DNA of 64,000 bases from assembly GCF_900103475.1 (NCBI RefSeq), contig NZ_FNHG01000001.1, positions 62,001 through 126,000 on the forward strand, in the 5' to 3' direction. Of this stretch, positions 29,591 to 41,035 are shown one piece after another. The notes below the pieces were generated by a model that saw nothing but the letters and a program-made list of their open reading frames with translations, was not told the origin of the DNA and made no database searches. This DNA comes from Maricaulis salignorans. GTDB lineage: Bacteria; Pseudomonadota; Alphaproteobacteria; Caulobacterales; Maricaulaceae. Each line of letters starts with the position of its first letter. The stretch's first letter is position 1. The position numbers were made by a program, and so were the translations under genes.

Positions 29591-29614
29591 GGGGCAAGTT
29601 GAGCGTGGATGGGC

Positions 29615-30214
29615 TCATGCTCCATCCGGCCGCGCGAACTGCAAAAGCGGGGCGATATCATGCCGGTCTGCGGCCTGGAGCGCGGCGATATAGATCGCGC
29701 GGGCGCTGGCCGGCGCAACCAGCTCGCGGCGCCCCCAGCTGAAGCGCGGCCGGCCGAGCCTTACCGCGAGCAGGTCGGCAGCCATACGGGCAAGCCGGCC
29801 ATTGCCGTTCGGGAAGGGATGGATCGCGACCAGGCGGTGGTGAAAGCGAATGCAGACCTCGTCCGGCCCGTAGGTTTCCGCCGCGACCCAGAAGCGGACA
29901 TCATCGAGCAGTTGCGCGAGTTCGGCCGGAATTCTCCAGGCTTCGATGCCGATATTGCGTTCAGTGGTCCGGTAGCTTCCGGCCCAGCGCCACACATCGC
30001 CGAGCATGCGTTTGTGGAGCCGCAGCAGAAAGCCGGTATCGAGGACGTCGCGCTGGCGCGAGAAGGCCCAGCCATCGGCATCGGAGATATTGACCTGTTC
30101 GGCCTCATTCAGCTCGGCCCGGCTGGTGATATAGGTCGGGATGAGCTGCTTGCGCTCGTCTTCCTCGAGGGCGGTGGCGGCGTCGTCCGCTCCGTCTGCG
30201 AGGTCCTTGGTCAC
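29615..30214 (-). CDS. Mobile mystery protein B, Fic-domain protein
   Basis: The 199-residue Fic protein has the active-site motif HPFPNGNGR at residues 132-140, preceded by the family segment FLLRLHKRMLGDVWRWAGSYR. The catalytic histidine is intact, so AMP transfer to a protein is possible. I see no (S/T)xxxE(G/N) inhibitory helix in the chain, so inhibition could come from its partner. The start ATG overlaps the stop of the upstream HTH gene by 4 bases. The pair matches the mobile mystery A/B families, a sporadic toxin-antitoxin-like module. Confidence 0.83.
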   Translation of the reverse strand: MTKDLADGADDAATALEEDERKQLIPTYITSRAELNEAEQVNISDADGWAFSRQRDVLDTGFLLRLHKRMLGDVWRWAGSYRTTERNIGIEAWRIPAELAQLLDDVRFWVAAETYGPDEVCIRFHHRLVAIHPFPNGNGRLARMAADLLAVRLGRPRFSWGRRELVAPASARAIYIAALQAADRHDIAPLLQFARPDGA

Positions 30215-30696
30215 ATCTCATCCTCGTCGGGCCGCCATATCTGCCGCGCATTGTCGCGCAACAGGCCCGCAGCCAGGCGATCCCGCTCGTCGGCAAGATC
30301 GTCAACATTCAGGCCCTGGTCTTCGAGCCGCATGGAGTGATGCGTGCGCGTCAGGCGCAGATTGGCCAGGTGCCGGGCTCGCTCCTCGACGATTTGCTGT
30401 AGCGGCCGGTTGGGCACCAGCGCATAGACGAGGGTGCAGTCCAGCGCCTCGGCAAGCTCTTTCAGGCGGCCGATTGTGATGGTCCCGTTGACCTCGCCCT
30501 GTTCCAGCGCGACCAGGGTCGGTTGCTTGATCCCAAGCCGCGCCGCCAATTGCCGCCCCGTCATGCCCAGCGCATCGCGGATCGCCCGCACCCAGCCCTT
30601 GGCAGGTCGCACGAAGGCCGCCTCGCCCCGGATCGGGGCCAGTTTCTGATCGAGCTGTTTGCGCGCGCGGGCGAGGGAGTCGTGTTGATAGGGCAT
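30211..30696 (-). CDS. Mobile mystery protein A, XRE-type HTH protein
   Basis: The 161-residue protein begins with a helical segment (ARARKQLDQKLAPI). It has a central XRE HTH (WVRAIRDALGMTGRQLAARLGIKQPTLVALEQGEVNGTITIGRLKELAEALDC, about 35-85) and a helical C-terminal tail (VEERARHLANLRLTRTHHSM). This is the family called mobile mystery protein A, always coupled to the Fic-domain protein B, which follows here with a 4-base overlap. It probably represses its own promoter, which has an overlapping inverted repeat, and may inhibit the Fic partner. Confidence 0.83.
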   Translation of the reverse strand: MPYQHDSLARARKQLDQKLAPIRGEAAFVRPAKGWVRAIRDALGMTGRQLAARLGIKQPTLVALEQGEVNGTITIGRLKELAEALDCTLVYALVPNRPLQQIVEERARHLANLRLTRTHHSMRLEDQGLNVDDLADERDRLAAGLLRDNARQIWRPDEDEM

Positions 30697-30699
30697 GAA

Positions 30700-30746
30700 C
30701 TATCCTTTGAAGGAAATTTGATAGCTTAAAACCGATAAAAAATCAA
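30700..30746 (-). promoter_or_regulatory. Promoter and operator of the mobile mystery operon
   Basis: On the minus strand, a -35-like TTGATT (30741-30746), a 17-base spacer and a -10-like TATCAA (30718-30723) lie just upstream of the HTH gene start at 30696. The inverted repeat CTATC-N15-GATAG (30700-30724) overlaps the -10 element, with a nested TCCTT-TG-AAGGA palindrome. The arrangement fits autorepression by the HTH protein. Confidence 0.58.
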
Positions 30747-30951
30747 AGGGAGATCGATAATGGTGATCCTTCTTCCGGTGCCGGCAATGGCGACAGGCCT
30801 CTTCTTTCACCGGTCCGCACGGGGCTGTTCTCCAGCCCGCCACCCACGAAAGCCCGACCCAGCATGAATGTCACCGCCGCAAACATGCCCTGCGAGCGGC
30901 CTGATCGTGACACAGGCAGCGGGCAAACTCTCATCATCAGCCAGGGAGGCG

Positions 30952-31128
30952 ATGATGAACACCAGACCCGGACACACGCCGCAGGCGACAGAATTCATGC
31001 ACGGTAGCAGTGCCCCGAATGCGGGCGCGAAGGCGGGCTTCATGCTCGACACCCTGCTGCGCCAGCACAAGGCCGCGCGCCAGCCCCTGCAAACCTGGTT
31101 CGACGCCCGCCTGACACGGCGGCGGTGA
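30952..31128 (+). CDS. Possible small 58-residue protein
   Basis: The ATG at 30952 has the strong ribosome-binding site GGGAGG two bases upstream and opens 58 codons: MMNTRPGHTPQATEF, then AGFMLDTLLRQHKAARQPL and a basic end RLTRRR. The middle could form an amphipathic helix. I recognise no family. Codon usage is compatible with the neighbours but the ORF is too short to be decisive. It lies next to the mobile mystery pair. Confidence 0.35.
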   Translation: MMNTRPGHTPQATEFMHGSSAPNAGAKAGFMLDTLLRQHKAARQPLQTWFDARLTRRR

Positions 31129-31474
31129 TTTCAGGCCACGAGCCATGCCTGGGTCAGGGGCGGGCTCAAATTTCTCTGTCATCAAATCATATCTTGTCAT
31201 CCCTGACGGATGCCCCGCGTATGCGGGGCGTAGATCAGGGACCCAGAACCGCCATGGTGAATCCATCGGGGCTGGGGCGGTAAACCTTGTCGCCCGGCGC
31301 GTGACTGGCCAGACGTCGGGCGTCTGGGTCCCTGATCTGCGCCCGGATCGCTGACGCGTCCGGGCATCCGTCAGGGATGACAAGGGTTCGGGTTTGGTCG
31401 CGCGAGAGGCACTGCTCCCTCCCCGGCGCTATTCCGCTTTGAACTCCCCCGCGCAAACAGGCACACTTGCGCCT
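31129..31474. other. Gap with inverted-repeat element before priA
   Basis: Apart from the inverted repeat at 31194-31383 this stretch has no supported gene. The open frame of priA continues upstream to 31394 but lacks family similarity there. Confidence 0.6.
31194..31383. repeat. 190-bp imperfect inverted-repeat element
   Basis: Two blocks recur inverted: an exact 22-base match (31194-31215 with 31362-31383, beginning TTGTCATCCCTGACGG) and an exact 16-base match (31232-31247 with 31323-31338, AGATCAGGGACCCAGA). Left and right arms each contain a further short hairpin (GCCCCGC/GCGGGGC at about 31212-31230). There is no coding sequence inside. It looks like an intergenic palindromic repeat or a MITE-like element and not a simple terminator. 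Confidence 0.75.
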
Positions 31475-33640
31475 GTGTCCTCCGAATCGTCATCTCGCGC
31501 CTCGATCCTGTTTCCGCTGCCCTTGCCGGAGGCCTTTGACTATCTCGTGCCTGAAGGGCTCGAGCTGGGGTTGGGCGATCATGTGCTGGCGCCGCTGGGC
31601 AAGCGGATGGTGCATGGGGTTGTCTGGGGGCTGAAACCGGGGCCTGGCGAGCGGGCGTTGAAATCGGTTGAGGCGCCGATGGGCGGGGCGCCGCTGCCGG
31701 CGGGGACGCGCCAATTCGTTGACTGGCTGGCGCGCTATCTGGTGCAGCCGCCCGGTGTGATCCTGCGATCGGTGCTGCGCAGTGCCGAGGCGCTGAAACC
31801 CTCACCCACCGAAACCCTCTACCAGGTCAGCGGCACTGAAGCGCCGCGCATGACCGCGGCGCGTGCGGCAGTGCTCGATGCGGCGCTGGCGCTGGGGGAG
31901 GCTTCGGCGGCGGATATTGCGCGTGAAGCCGGGGTCGGGGCCGGCGTGGTCAAGGGTCTGGCAACGGCCGGGGCGTTGACGACGATCAGCCGCCCGATCG
32001 ATCCACCCTATGGCATTCCCGATCCCGAGGCCGAGGGCTTGTCGCTCACCATGCTGCAGGCCGAGGCGGGCGGTGTGTTGCGGCGGCTGGTGCGGGCGGG
32101 TGGATTTCAGGCGGCCTTGCTCGACGGGGTGACCGGTTCGGGCAAGACCGAGGTCTATTTCGAGGCGATTGCTGAAGTCCTGCGCCGCCATCCCGATGGC
32201 CAGATCCTGATCATGCTCCCCGAGATCGCCCTGACGGCTGCCGTCCTGTCGCGCTTCGAGGCGCGCTTTGGCTGTGCCCCGGCGATCTGGCACTCCGCCG
32301 CCGGGCCCAAGGTGCGGCGCCGCTGCTGGCGTGAAGTCGCCGAGGGGCGGGCACGGATCGTGGTCGGGGCGCGTTCGGCGTTGTTTTTGCCCTTCACCAA
32401 TCTCAAACTCATCATTGTCGATGAGGAGCATGACCCGACCTATAAACAGGATGAGGGCCTGCCCTATCAGGGGCGCGACCTGGCGGTGCTGCGGGCCAAG
32501 ATCGAGGGCGCGATGATCGTGCTCGCCTCGGCGACGCCGTCGCTGGAAAGCCTGACCAATGCCCAGGCCGGGCGCTATGTGCATGTGCGCCTGCCGGCAC
32601 GGCCGGGCTCTGCCGTGCTGCCGCAGGTCGATACGATTGATCTGCGCGAACATCCGCCTGAAGCCGGGCGCTGGATTTCGCCGCCGCTGATCGCGGCCAT
32701 GGTCGAGACGCTGCAGGCCGGCGAGCAGGTCCTGCTCTATCTCAACCGCCGCGGCTATGCGCCGCTGGTGCTGTGCCGCGCCTGTGGTCATCGCATGACC
32801 TCGCCGGATACCCAGTCCTATCTGGTCGAGCATCGCTATACCGGGCGGCTGGTCTGCCATGTCACCGGTTTCTCCATGCCGCGGCCGAAATTCTGCCCCG
32901 AGTGCCAGGCCGAGGACAGTCTCACCAGTGTCGGTCCGGGCGTGGAGCGCGTCGCCGAGGAGGCGAAACATCTCTTCCCCGATGCGAAGATCGAGATCTA
33001 TTCCTCCGACAGCGCGTCGGGTGCCGATCTGGTCGACCGGATGGAGCGCGGCGAGATCGATATTCTTGTCGGCACCCAGATCGCCGCCAAGGGTCATAAC
33101 TTCCCCAATCTGACCCTGGTCGGGGTGATTGATGCCGATCTCGGTCTGGCCGGCGGTGATCCGCGCGCCGGCGAGCGCACTTTCCAGACCCTGGTCCAGG
33201 TCGCCGGCCGCGCCGGCCGTGCCGAACGCCCGGGCCGTGCCCTGCTGCAGACCCACCAGCCCGAGCATGAGGCGATCCAGGCGCTGATTGCCGGTGATCG
33301 TGACGCCTTCCTGGAAACCGAGATGATGGCGCGCGAAGCGCTCGGCCTGCCGCCTTTCGGGCGCATGGCGGCGATCAGCTTCCAGGCGCGCGATGTCCAG
33401 GCCGTTGAAGCCGCGGCCGGGCGCTATGCCGCGGCCGCGCCGCTGACCGATGGTGTCGAGATCTGGGGACCGGCCGAGCCGCCGCGCGCCCTGGTGCGCG
33501 GCTGGCATCGCCGGCGCATTCTGGTCCGGGCCGACAAGGCGATTGATATCTCCGCCTATTTGCGGGCCTGGAAGTCGCGGGTCAAAATCCCGCCATCGAT
33601 CCGCGTGACGATTGATGTCGATCCCTATAGTTTCATGTAG
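31475..33640 (+). CDS. priA: Primosomal protein N' (replication restart helicase PriA)
   Basis: From the GTG at 31475 the product is 721 residues. It has the 3'-DNA-binding domain start ILFPLPLPEAFDYLVPEG, Walker A GVTGSGKTEVY, the DEEHD box, helicase motifs SATPSLES and GTQIAAKGHNFPNLTLVG, and QVAGRAGRAERPG. It restarts stalled forks by loading the replisome. The first zinc site is intact (C434, C437, C474, C477). The second has lost three of its four cysteines: S443, T446 and T464 replace them and only C461 remains. The other helicase motifs are intact, so it is not a pseudogene. The start is uncertain: GTG 31475 or TTG 31394. Confidence 0.94.
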   Translation: MSSESSSRASILFPLPLPEAFDYLVPEGLELGLGDHVLAPLGKRMVHGVVWGLKPGPGERALKSVEAPMGGAPLPAGTRQFVDWLARYLVQPPGVILRSVLRSAEALKPSPTETLYQVSGTEAPRMTAARAAVLDAALALGEASAADIAREAGVGAGVVKGLATAGALTTISRPIDPPYGIPDPEAEGLSLTMLQAEAGGVLRRLVRAGGFQAALLDGVTGSGKTEVYFEAIAEVLRRHPDGQILIMLPEIALTAAVLSRFEARFGCAPAIWHSAAGPKVRRRCWREVAEGRARIVVGARSALFLPFTNLKLIIVDEEHDPTYKQDEGLPYQGRDLAVLRAKIEGAMIVLASATPSLESLTNAQAGRYVHVRLPARPGSAVLPQVDTIDLREHPPEAGRWISPPLIAAMVETLQAGEQVLLYLNRRGYAPLVLCRACGHRMTSPDTQSYLVEHRYTGRLVCHVTGFSMPRPKFCPECQAEDSLTSVGPGVERVAEEAKHLFPDAKIEIYSSDSASGADLVDRMERGEIDILVGTQIAAKGHNFPNLTLVGVIDADLGLAGGDPRAGERTFQTLVQVAGRAGRAERPGRALLQTHQPEHEAIQALIAGDRDAFLETEMMAREALGLPPFGRMAAISFQARDVQAVEAAAGRYAAAAPLTDGVEIWGPAEPPRALVRGWHRRRILVRADKAIDISAYLRAWKSRVKIPPSIRVTIDVDPYSFM

Positions 33641-33675
33641 CGCCTGGCCTGCAGGCCCCACCGGGAAACACCATC

Positions 33676-34422
33676 ATGCTTGAACTCCTGTCTACGCCGG
33701 AAATATGGCTGTCACTGGCAACGCTGACTTTTCTGGAGATCGTGCTGGGCGTCGACAATGTGATCTTCGTCGCCCTGATGGCCGCGCGCCTGCCCGAGGC
33801 GAGGCGGGCCTCGGCGCGAACGCTTGGCCTGGCCATGGCGCTGCTCTTCCGCATTATCATGCTGATGGGGCTGGTCTGGATGGCGCATCTGGAGGCCGAC
33901 CTGTTTGCCGTCTTCGATCACGGCGTCTCCTGGCGTGATCTGATCCTGCTCGGCGGCGGCCTCTTCCTGCTCGCCAAGGGCACGCTGGAAATCCACCACA
34001 CCGTTGAAGGCGTCAGCGAGGCGCCAAGGAATGCGGCCGGCGACGCCTTCCTGATGATCGTCGCCCAGATCACCGTGATCGATATCGTCTTCTCGCTCGA
34101 TTCGGTCATCACTGCTGTCGGCATGACCGATCATGTGCCGATCATGATCACCGCCGTGGTGATCGCGATGGGGGTGATGCTGTTCGCCGCCGGTACGGTC
34201 GCCCGGTTCATCGAGAATCACCCGACCACGAAAATGCTGGCGCTGGCCTTCCTGTTGCTGATCGGCATGTCGCTGATCGCCGATGGTCTCGGATTCCACA
34301 TTCCGCGCGGCTATCTGTATTTCGCGATCGCGTTCTCGCTCTTCGTCGAAGTGCTCAATATCCTCGCCAAGAAGGCGCGCAGTGCTGGTTCGCCACCATC
34401 CGGCAAGGATGTGGCAGGCTAG
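33676..34422 (+). CDS. TerC family integral membrane protein
   Basis: The 248-residue inner-membrane protein has seven hydrophobic segments and the TerC signature: acidic helices EIVLGVDNVIFVAL (about 22-35) and IDIVFSLDSVITAVGMTDH (about 136-154). Loops hold PEARRASARTLGLAMALLFRI. TerC proteins are linked to tellurite resistance and, more widely, to manganese export or metalation of secreted proteins. Which applies here is unknown. It is separated by 35 bases from priA on the same strand. Confidence 0.88.
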   Translation: MLELLSTPEIWLSLATLTFLEIVLGVDNVIFVALMAARLPEARRASARTLGLAMALLFRIIMLMGLVWMAHLEADLFAVFDHGVSWRDLILLGGGLFLLAKGTLEIHHTVEGVSEAPRNAAGDAFLMIVAQITVIDIVFSLDSVITAVGMTDHVPIMITAVVIAMGVMLFAAGTVARFIENHPTTKMLALAFLLLIGMSLIADGLGFHIPRGYLYFAIAFSLFVEVLNILAKKARSAGSPPSGKDVAG

Positions 34423-34947
34423 CCGGTGTCCGCCAGGGGGCGTGCGGCAGGACGGCGGCGGCTCTGCAGCCATTCCAGGCGACAGCATCGCACGGCAGGG
34501 GGATTCGCTGTTGTGCTGCGCCTGCCCGCGCCAAATCGCAGGCCGCTCGCCGGACCCGCAAAAATAACTGGCCCGCACCGCGGCTGCTCCGCCGCGGCTG
34601 TTATCCCCGCCGGCGGCCGCGGGACTGGCTACCGGGGAACCGCCGAATACCCTGTAACCACAGGGCGCCGGGGGCTTCATGCTCCGATCAGGCCAGGGCC
34701 AGGCGGGCCGCCAATCCAGCCTCTCGCGAGGATTTCAGCGCCAGGCACAGGCTGCAGACAGCCGCCCGCCTGCTGAATCGGTACGCGCTCCGGCTTGCTG
34801 CGCTGATCACCCTGTGCTATCGCAGCGCCGAACCCCGAGGACGGGTAGCGCAAGCTTGCTCGTCCAATCGTACAAATCGTTGAATTTCAAGTGTTTGCAC
34901 CTTCCGGTGAATTACAGACACTTCTCCAGCCAGAGAGTGACGTCACG
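34423..34947. other. 525-base non-coding gap between terC and atpH
   Basis: No reading frame here has credible protein character. Hairpins are visible: CCGCGG-N9-CCGCGG (34577-34597) and CCCTGT-AACC-ACAGGG near 34660. The AT-richer segment 34858-34900 is a reasonable promoter zone for the atp operon. I could not match it to a known structured RNA by eye. Confidence 0.55.
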
Positions 34948-35508
34948 GTGAGCACCGGCGAAGACGCCATCACAGCCAATGCTGCAGGTCGCTACGCGAA
35001 AGCAGTATTCGAGCTGGCCAAGTCAAGCGGCAGCCTCGATGCGGTGGCCGCTGATCTGTCGGCCCTGCGCGCAGCGCTCGAGACCTCGGACGAATTGTCC
35101 GACGTCCTGACCTCGCCGCTGTACTCGGCCGAGCACAAGACCGGCGTGTTGTTCGCACTGGCCGACAAGGCTGGCTTCAACGAGCTGACAAAGAACGCTT
35201 TTGGCGTCGTGGCGGAAAACCGCCGTGCTGCCGAACTCGGCGATATCGCGACGATCTTCGCGGCCCTGCTTGATGCCGATCGCGGCATTGTGCGGGCTGA
35301 TGTGACATCGGCCGCGGCGCTGACCAAGAAACAGACTGAAGCCCTTGCGGCTTCTCTGAAAAGTGCCTTCGGGCGCGAAATCGAAGTTCGCACAAACGTG
35401 CGTCCTGAATTAATGGGCGGGCTGATCGTCAAGATTGGTTCCCGTATGTTCGACTCATCTCTCCGCACCAAGCTGGACGGGATGAAGAATGCGATGAAAG
35501 AGGCGTAG
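34948..35508 (+). CDS. atpH: ATP synthase F1 delta subunit
   Basis: The 186-residue delta (OSCP-like) subunit links the F1 head to the peripheral stalk. NAAGRYAKAVFELAKSSG is the N-terminal helix typical of the family and VRPELMGGLIVKIGSRMFDSSLRTKLDGMK the C-terminal signature. The GTG at 34948 is preferred because the extra 19 upstream residues of the longer frame have no family match; AGAGAGTGAC lies before it. First gene of atpHAGDC; atpA follows 3 bases after the stop. Confidence 0.92.
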   Translation: MSTGEDAITANAAGRYAKAVFELAKSSGSLDAVAADLSALRAALETSDELSDVLTSPLYSAEHKTGVLFALADKAGFNELTKNAFGVVAENRRAAELGDIATIFAALLDADRGIVRADVTSAAALTKKQTEALAASLKSAFGREIEVRTNVRPELMGGLIVKIGSRMFDSSLRTKLDGMKNAMKEA

Positions 35509-37044
<1,536 letters not shown>

Positions 37045-37076
37045 ATTTGAACCGTAACGACCGCTAGGAGTGCCGC

Positions 37077-37964
37077 ATGGCGAGCCTTAAGGACCTTCGA
37101 AATCGTATCGCCAGCGTGAAATCCACGCAGAAGATCACCAAGGCGATGCAGATGGTGTCAGCGGCCAAGCTGCGCCGGGCCCAGGAAGCCGCGGAAGCCG
37201 CGCGCCCCTATGCCGGGCGCATGGCTGCCGTGATGGCGAACCTGTCGAATTCGATGGCCGGAACCCCGGGAGCCTCGCCGCTCCTCGTCGGTACCGGTAG
37301 CGATGAGACACGCTTGCTGCTCGTCATGACGGCCGACCGTGGCCTGTGTGGCGGCTTCAACACCAATATCGCCCGTCTGGCGCGGGCTCGTGTCAACGAG
37401 CTTCAGCGTGCTGGCAAGACCGTCAAGATTATCTGCGTTGGCAAGAAGGGCTTCGACCAGCTGAAGCGCCAATTCGCCTCGCTGATCATCAAGATGTTCG
37501 ATCTCAAGTCCGAGAAGACCCTCAACGGCGCCGTTGCCGGACGTATCGGTGACGAGATCACCCATATGTTTGAAGCCGGTGAGTTCGATGTTTGTGAAAT
37601 CCTCGCTTCGGAATTCGTTTCGGTGATCTCGCAGAAACCGTATTCGAAAGTGTTGATCCCGGCGATCGATGCGATCGAGGACGGAGCCGATCGGCCGGAC
37701 ACGGATGGCAGCGTTTATGACGCCGAGCCGGACGAAGAGAGCATCCTCAACGCCTTGTTGCCGCGCTATATCACCACCGTAATTCTTTCGACCCTGCTGG
37801 AAAATTCGGCTGGCGAAATGGGGGCCCGCATGGCCGCCATGGATAATGCCACCCGCAATGCCGGCGAACTGATCGACAAGCTGAACCTTCTTTATAACCG
37901 CACCCGTCAGGCGCAAATCACGACGGAGTTGACTGAAATCATCTCCGGCGCCGAAGCTCTCTAG
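37077..37964 (+). CDS. atpG: ATP synthase F1 gamma subunit
   Basis: The 295-residue rotor shaft shows the N-terminal helix [33 protein letters not shown] and the C-terminal [42 protein letters not shown], both family signatures. The middle [14 protein letters not shown] block is also typical. The ATG at 37077 follows TAGGAG. It rotates inside the alpha3beta3 ring. A short insertion is visible around residues 205-220 ([20 protein letters not shown]), common in alphaproteobacterial gamma subunits. Confidence 0.97.
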   Translation: MASLKDLRNRIASVKSTQKITKAMQMVSAAKLRRAQEAAEAARPYAGRMAAVMANLSNSMAGTPGASPLLVGTGSDETRLLLVMTADRGLCGGFNTNIARLARARVNELQRAGKTVKIICVGKKGFDQLKRQFASLIIKMFDLKSEKTLNGAVAGRIGDEITHMFEAGEFDVCEILASEFVSVISQKPYSKVLIPAIDAIEDGADRPDTDGSVYDAEPDEESILNALLPRYITTVILSTLLENSAGEMGARMAAMDNATRNAGELIDKLNLLYNRTRQAQITTELTEIISGAEAL

Positions 37965-39422
<1,458 letters not shown>

Positions 39423-39454
39423 GCGGTCTCCGGCATTAGCCGGAGGAATACCTG

Positions 39455-39856
39455 ATGGCTGACAAGCTGCATTTTGACCTCGTATCGCCTGAGCGCCGCC
39501 TGTTTGCGGGTGAAGTCGATATGGTGGTCGTGCCTGGTGAAGATGGCGATTTCGGCGTCCTGCCGAAGCACGCCCCCTTCATGTCTGTGATCCGCTCCGG
39601 CGCGATCATTGTGACGACCGACGGCGTTGCCGAGCGCACCTTCATCCATGGCGGTTTCGCCGAGGTGACGCCGGAGGGTCTGACCATCCTCGCGGAAGAA
39701 GCGATCCCGGTTTCGGAGATTGATGTCGCCGCTCTCGAGCAAGACCTCAAGAATGCCCAGGAAGACCTGGGTGTGGCCAAGTCCGAGATGGAAGTCGAGC
39801 AGGCACAGGGCCGCATCGAGCGGCTGGAAGCGATGCGGACGACGGTCGCCAACTGA
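39455..39856 (+). CDS. atpC: ATP synthase F1 epsilon subunit
   Basis: The 133-residue subunit has the beta-sandwich domain (LHFDLVSPERRLFAGEVDMVVVPGEDGDFGVLPKHAPFMSVIRSGAI) and a C-terminal two-helix region (about 88-133) that can inhibit rotation. GCCGGAGGAATACCTG precedes the ATG. Last gene of the F1 operon; a strong terminator follows 26 bases later. Confidence 0.95.
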   Translation: MADKLHFDLVSPERRLFAGEVDMVVVPGEDGDFGVLPKHAPFMSVIRSGAIIVTTDGVAERTFIHGGFAEVTPEGLTILAEEAIPVSEIDVAALEQDLKNAQEDLGVAKSEMEVEQAQGRIERLEAMRTTVAN

Positions 39857-39882
39857 CCCGTCTGAACTACTGAATCTGATCA

Positions 39883-39910
39883 AGGCCGTCCCGTTGGGGC
39901 GGCCTTTTTC
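39883..39910 (+). terminator. Rho-independent terminator after atpC
   Basis: GGCCGTCCCGTTGGGGCGGCC followed by TTTTTC, 26 bases after the atpC stop. It ends in the stop codon region of the convergent AraC-type gene. Confidence 0.85.
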
Positions 39911-40911
39911 TATTGCGGCAGAGACGAAGGCGGCTGGCGGTTGCGTCTACGCCAGGCACTCGGCGTCTCACCAGTCACACCCTTAAAGGCCTTGTTGAAG
40001 TTGGACCGGGTCTGAAACCCGCAATCGAGCATGAGTTCGACCAGCGGCCGGTCCGGTGTGCCCCGCATCAGGCGCTGGGCCTCGGCAATTCGCCAGCCAT
40101 TGATCCAGCGGCTGACGCTGACCCCAAATTCGTCATTGATGGTCTCGGACACACGCCGTTGCGGCAGGGCGAGTTGCCGTGCGAGCCGGGCCACCGTCAA
40201 ATCGGGATCCAGCCAGGGCCGTTGATCCGCCATGTGCTGTTCCAGCCTGGTCCTCACCACTTCGTTTCCAGCTGTATCTTCCCGGGCCCGCGTCATGGTC
40301 CAGCTGAGCGGACCGCTCTGATGCAGGCTTGTGAGGAGAAAATAGACCAGGAAGAGGAAGAATCCCGAGACAGTGATGATCAGGATGAGCGAATGGCGCA
40401 GGTCTTCCCGGCCCAACAGCTCGATCATCACCAGGAGGTCGGCCAGGGCCATCATGAACAGCCAGCCGCAAACCATGATTTTCCAGCGGCGGCCCGATGC
40501 ATTCCGGGTCCGCAGAGCGAGGACAGCATAGGCACCATAGCACAGCAGGCTGGCGATAATCGCTCCGTCCAGATAGCGGCCATCGCCGAGGAAAAGCCGT
40601 CCCAGCAGCAGTCCGGCAGGCGGCGCCAGGTGGAGCAGGTCCCCTGCGGTCAGCCTCCTGCCCGGCTGTGAGGCCGCGCGCAGGTGCAGAAAAAGGGCGG
40701 GTGGCAAAAGCATGGCCAGTGTCGGCCGCCACCAGACGAGGGCCGGGCCAAGTCCCAGAATGGCGAGGCTGGTGAGCAGGTGTTGGGCGGCAAACAGTGC
40801 GAAGACAAGCGCCAGCAAACGGTGCGCGAGCCGCGGCTGTGACCGCAGATTCACCAGATAGAGCGCCATGATCGCACAGAGCACGGCGGAGATATGAAGA
40901 ACCGAGGTCAT
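39910..40911 (-). CDS. Membrane-anchored AraC-family transcriptional regulator
   Basis: Starting at 40911 the product is 333 residues: seven hydrophobic segments (about 5-210) and a C-terminal AraC-type double HTH (PDLTVARLARQLALPQRRVSETINDEFG, then LVELMLDCGFQTRSNFNKAFKGVTGETPSAWRR). The family of membrane-AraC regulators is known in Caulobacter and Sphingomonas relatives. The frame stays open upstream to 41280 but runs into the divergent amidohydrolase gene, so I reject the longer form. The divergent amidohydrolase 124 bases away is the obvious candidate target. Confidence 0.86.
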   Translation of the reverse strand: MTSVLHISAVLCAIMALYLVNLRSQPRLAHRLLALVFALFAAQHLLTSLAILGLGPALVWWRPTLAMLLPPALFLHLRAASQPGRRLTAGDLLHLAPPAGLLLGRLFLGDGRYLDGAIIASLLCYGAYAVLALRTRNASGRRWKIMVCGWLFMMALADLLVMIELLGREDLRHSLILIITVSGFFLFLVYFLLTSLHQSGPLSWTMTRAREDTAGNEVVRTRLEQHMADQRPWLDPDLTVARLARQLALPQRRVSETINDEFGVSVSRWINGWRIAEAQRLMRGTPDRPLVELMLDCGFQTRSNFNKAFKGVTGETPSAWRRRNRQPPSSLPQ

Positions 40912-41035
40912 CTCGACTTGATAGAACGTCTCACGCGCCTGTCCAAGATCGCGATTATGGATGTCCCCGATCGCGTTTGAGGGCGCCCGCTTCCTGGATA
41001 CCGGCTTGTTGGGGCCCTTGTCACAGGAGATCCCC

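Noticed and set aside
31802-33661. A 600-codon open frame on the minus strand opposite priA
   Set aside because: Antisense shadow of a gene with intact helicase motifs, with no recognisable domain or ribosome-binding site.
34560-34760. Cobalamin-type riboswitch or other known RNA in the terC-atpH gap
   Set aside because: GC-rich hairpins are present but the conserved cobalamin-box, RNase P, tmRNA and SRP motifs are not.
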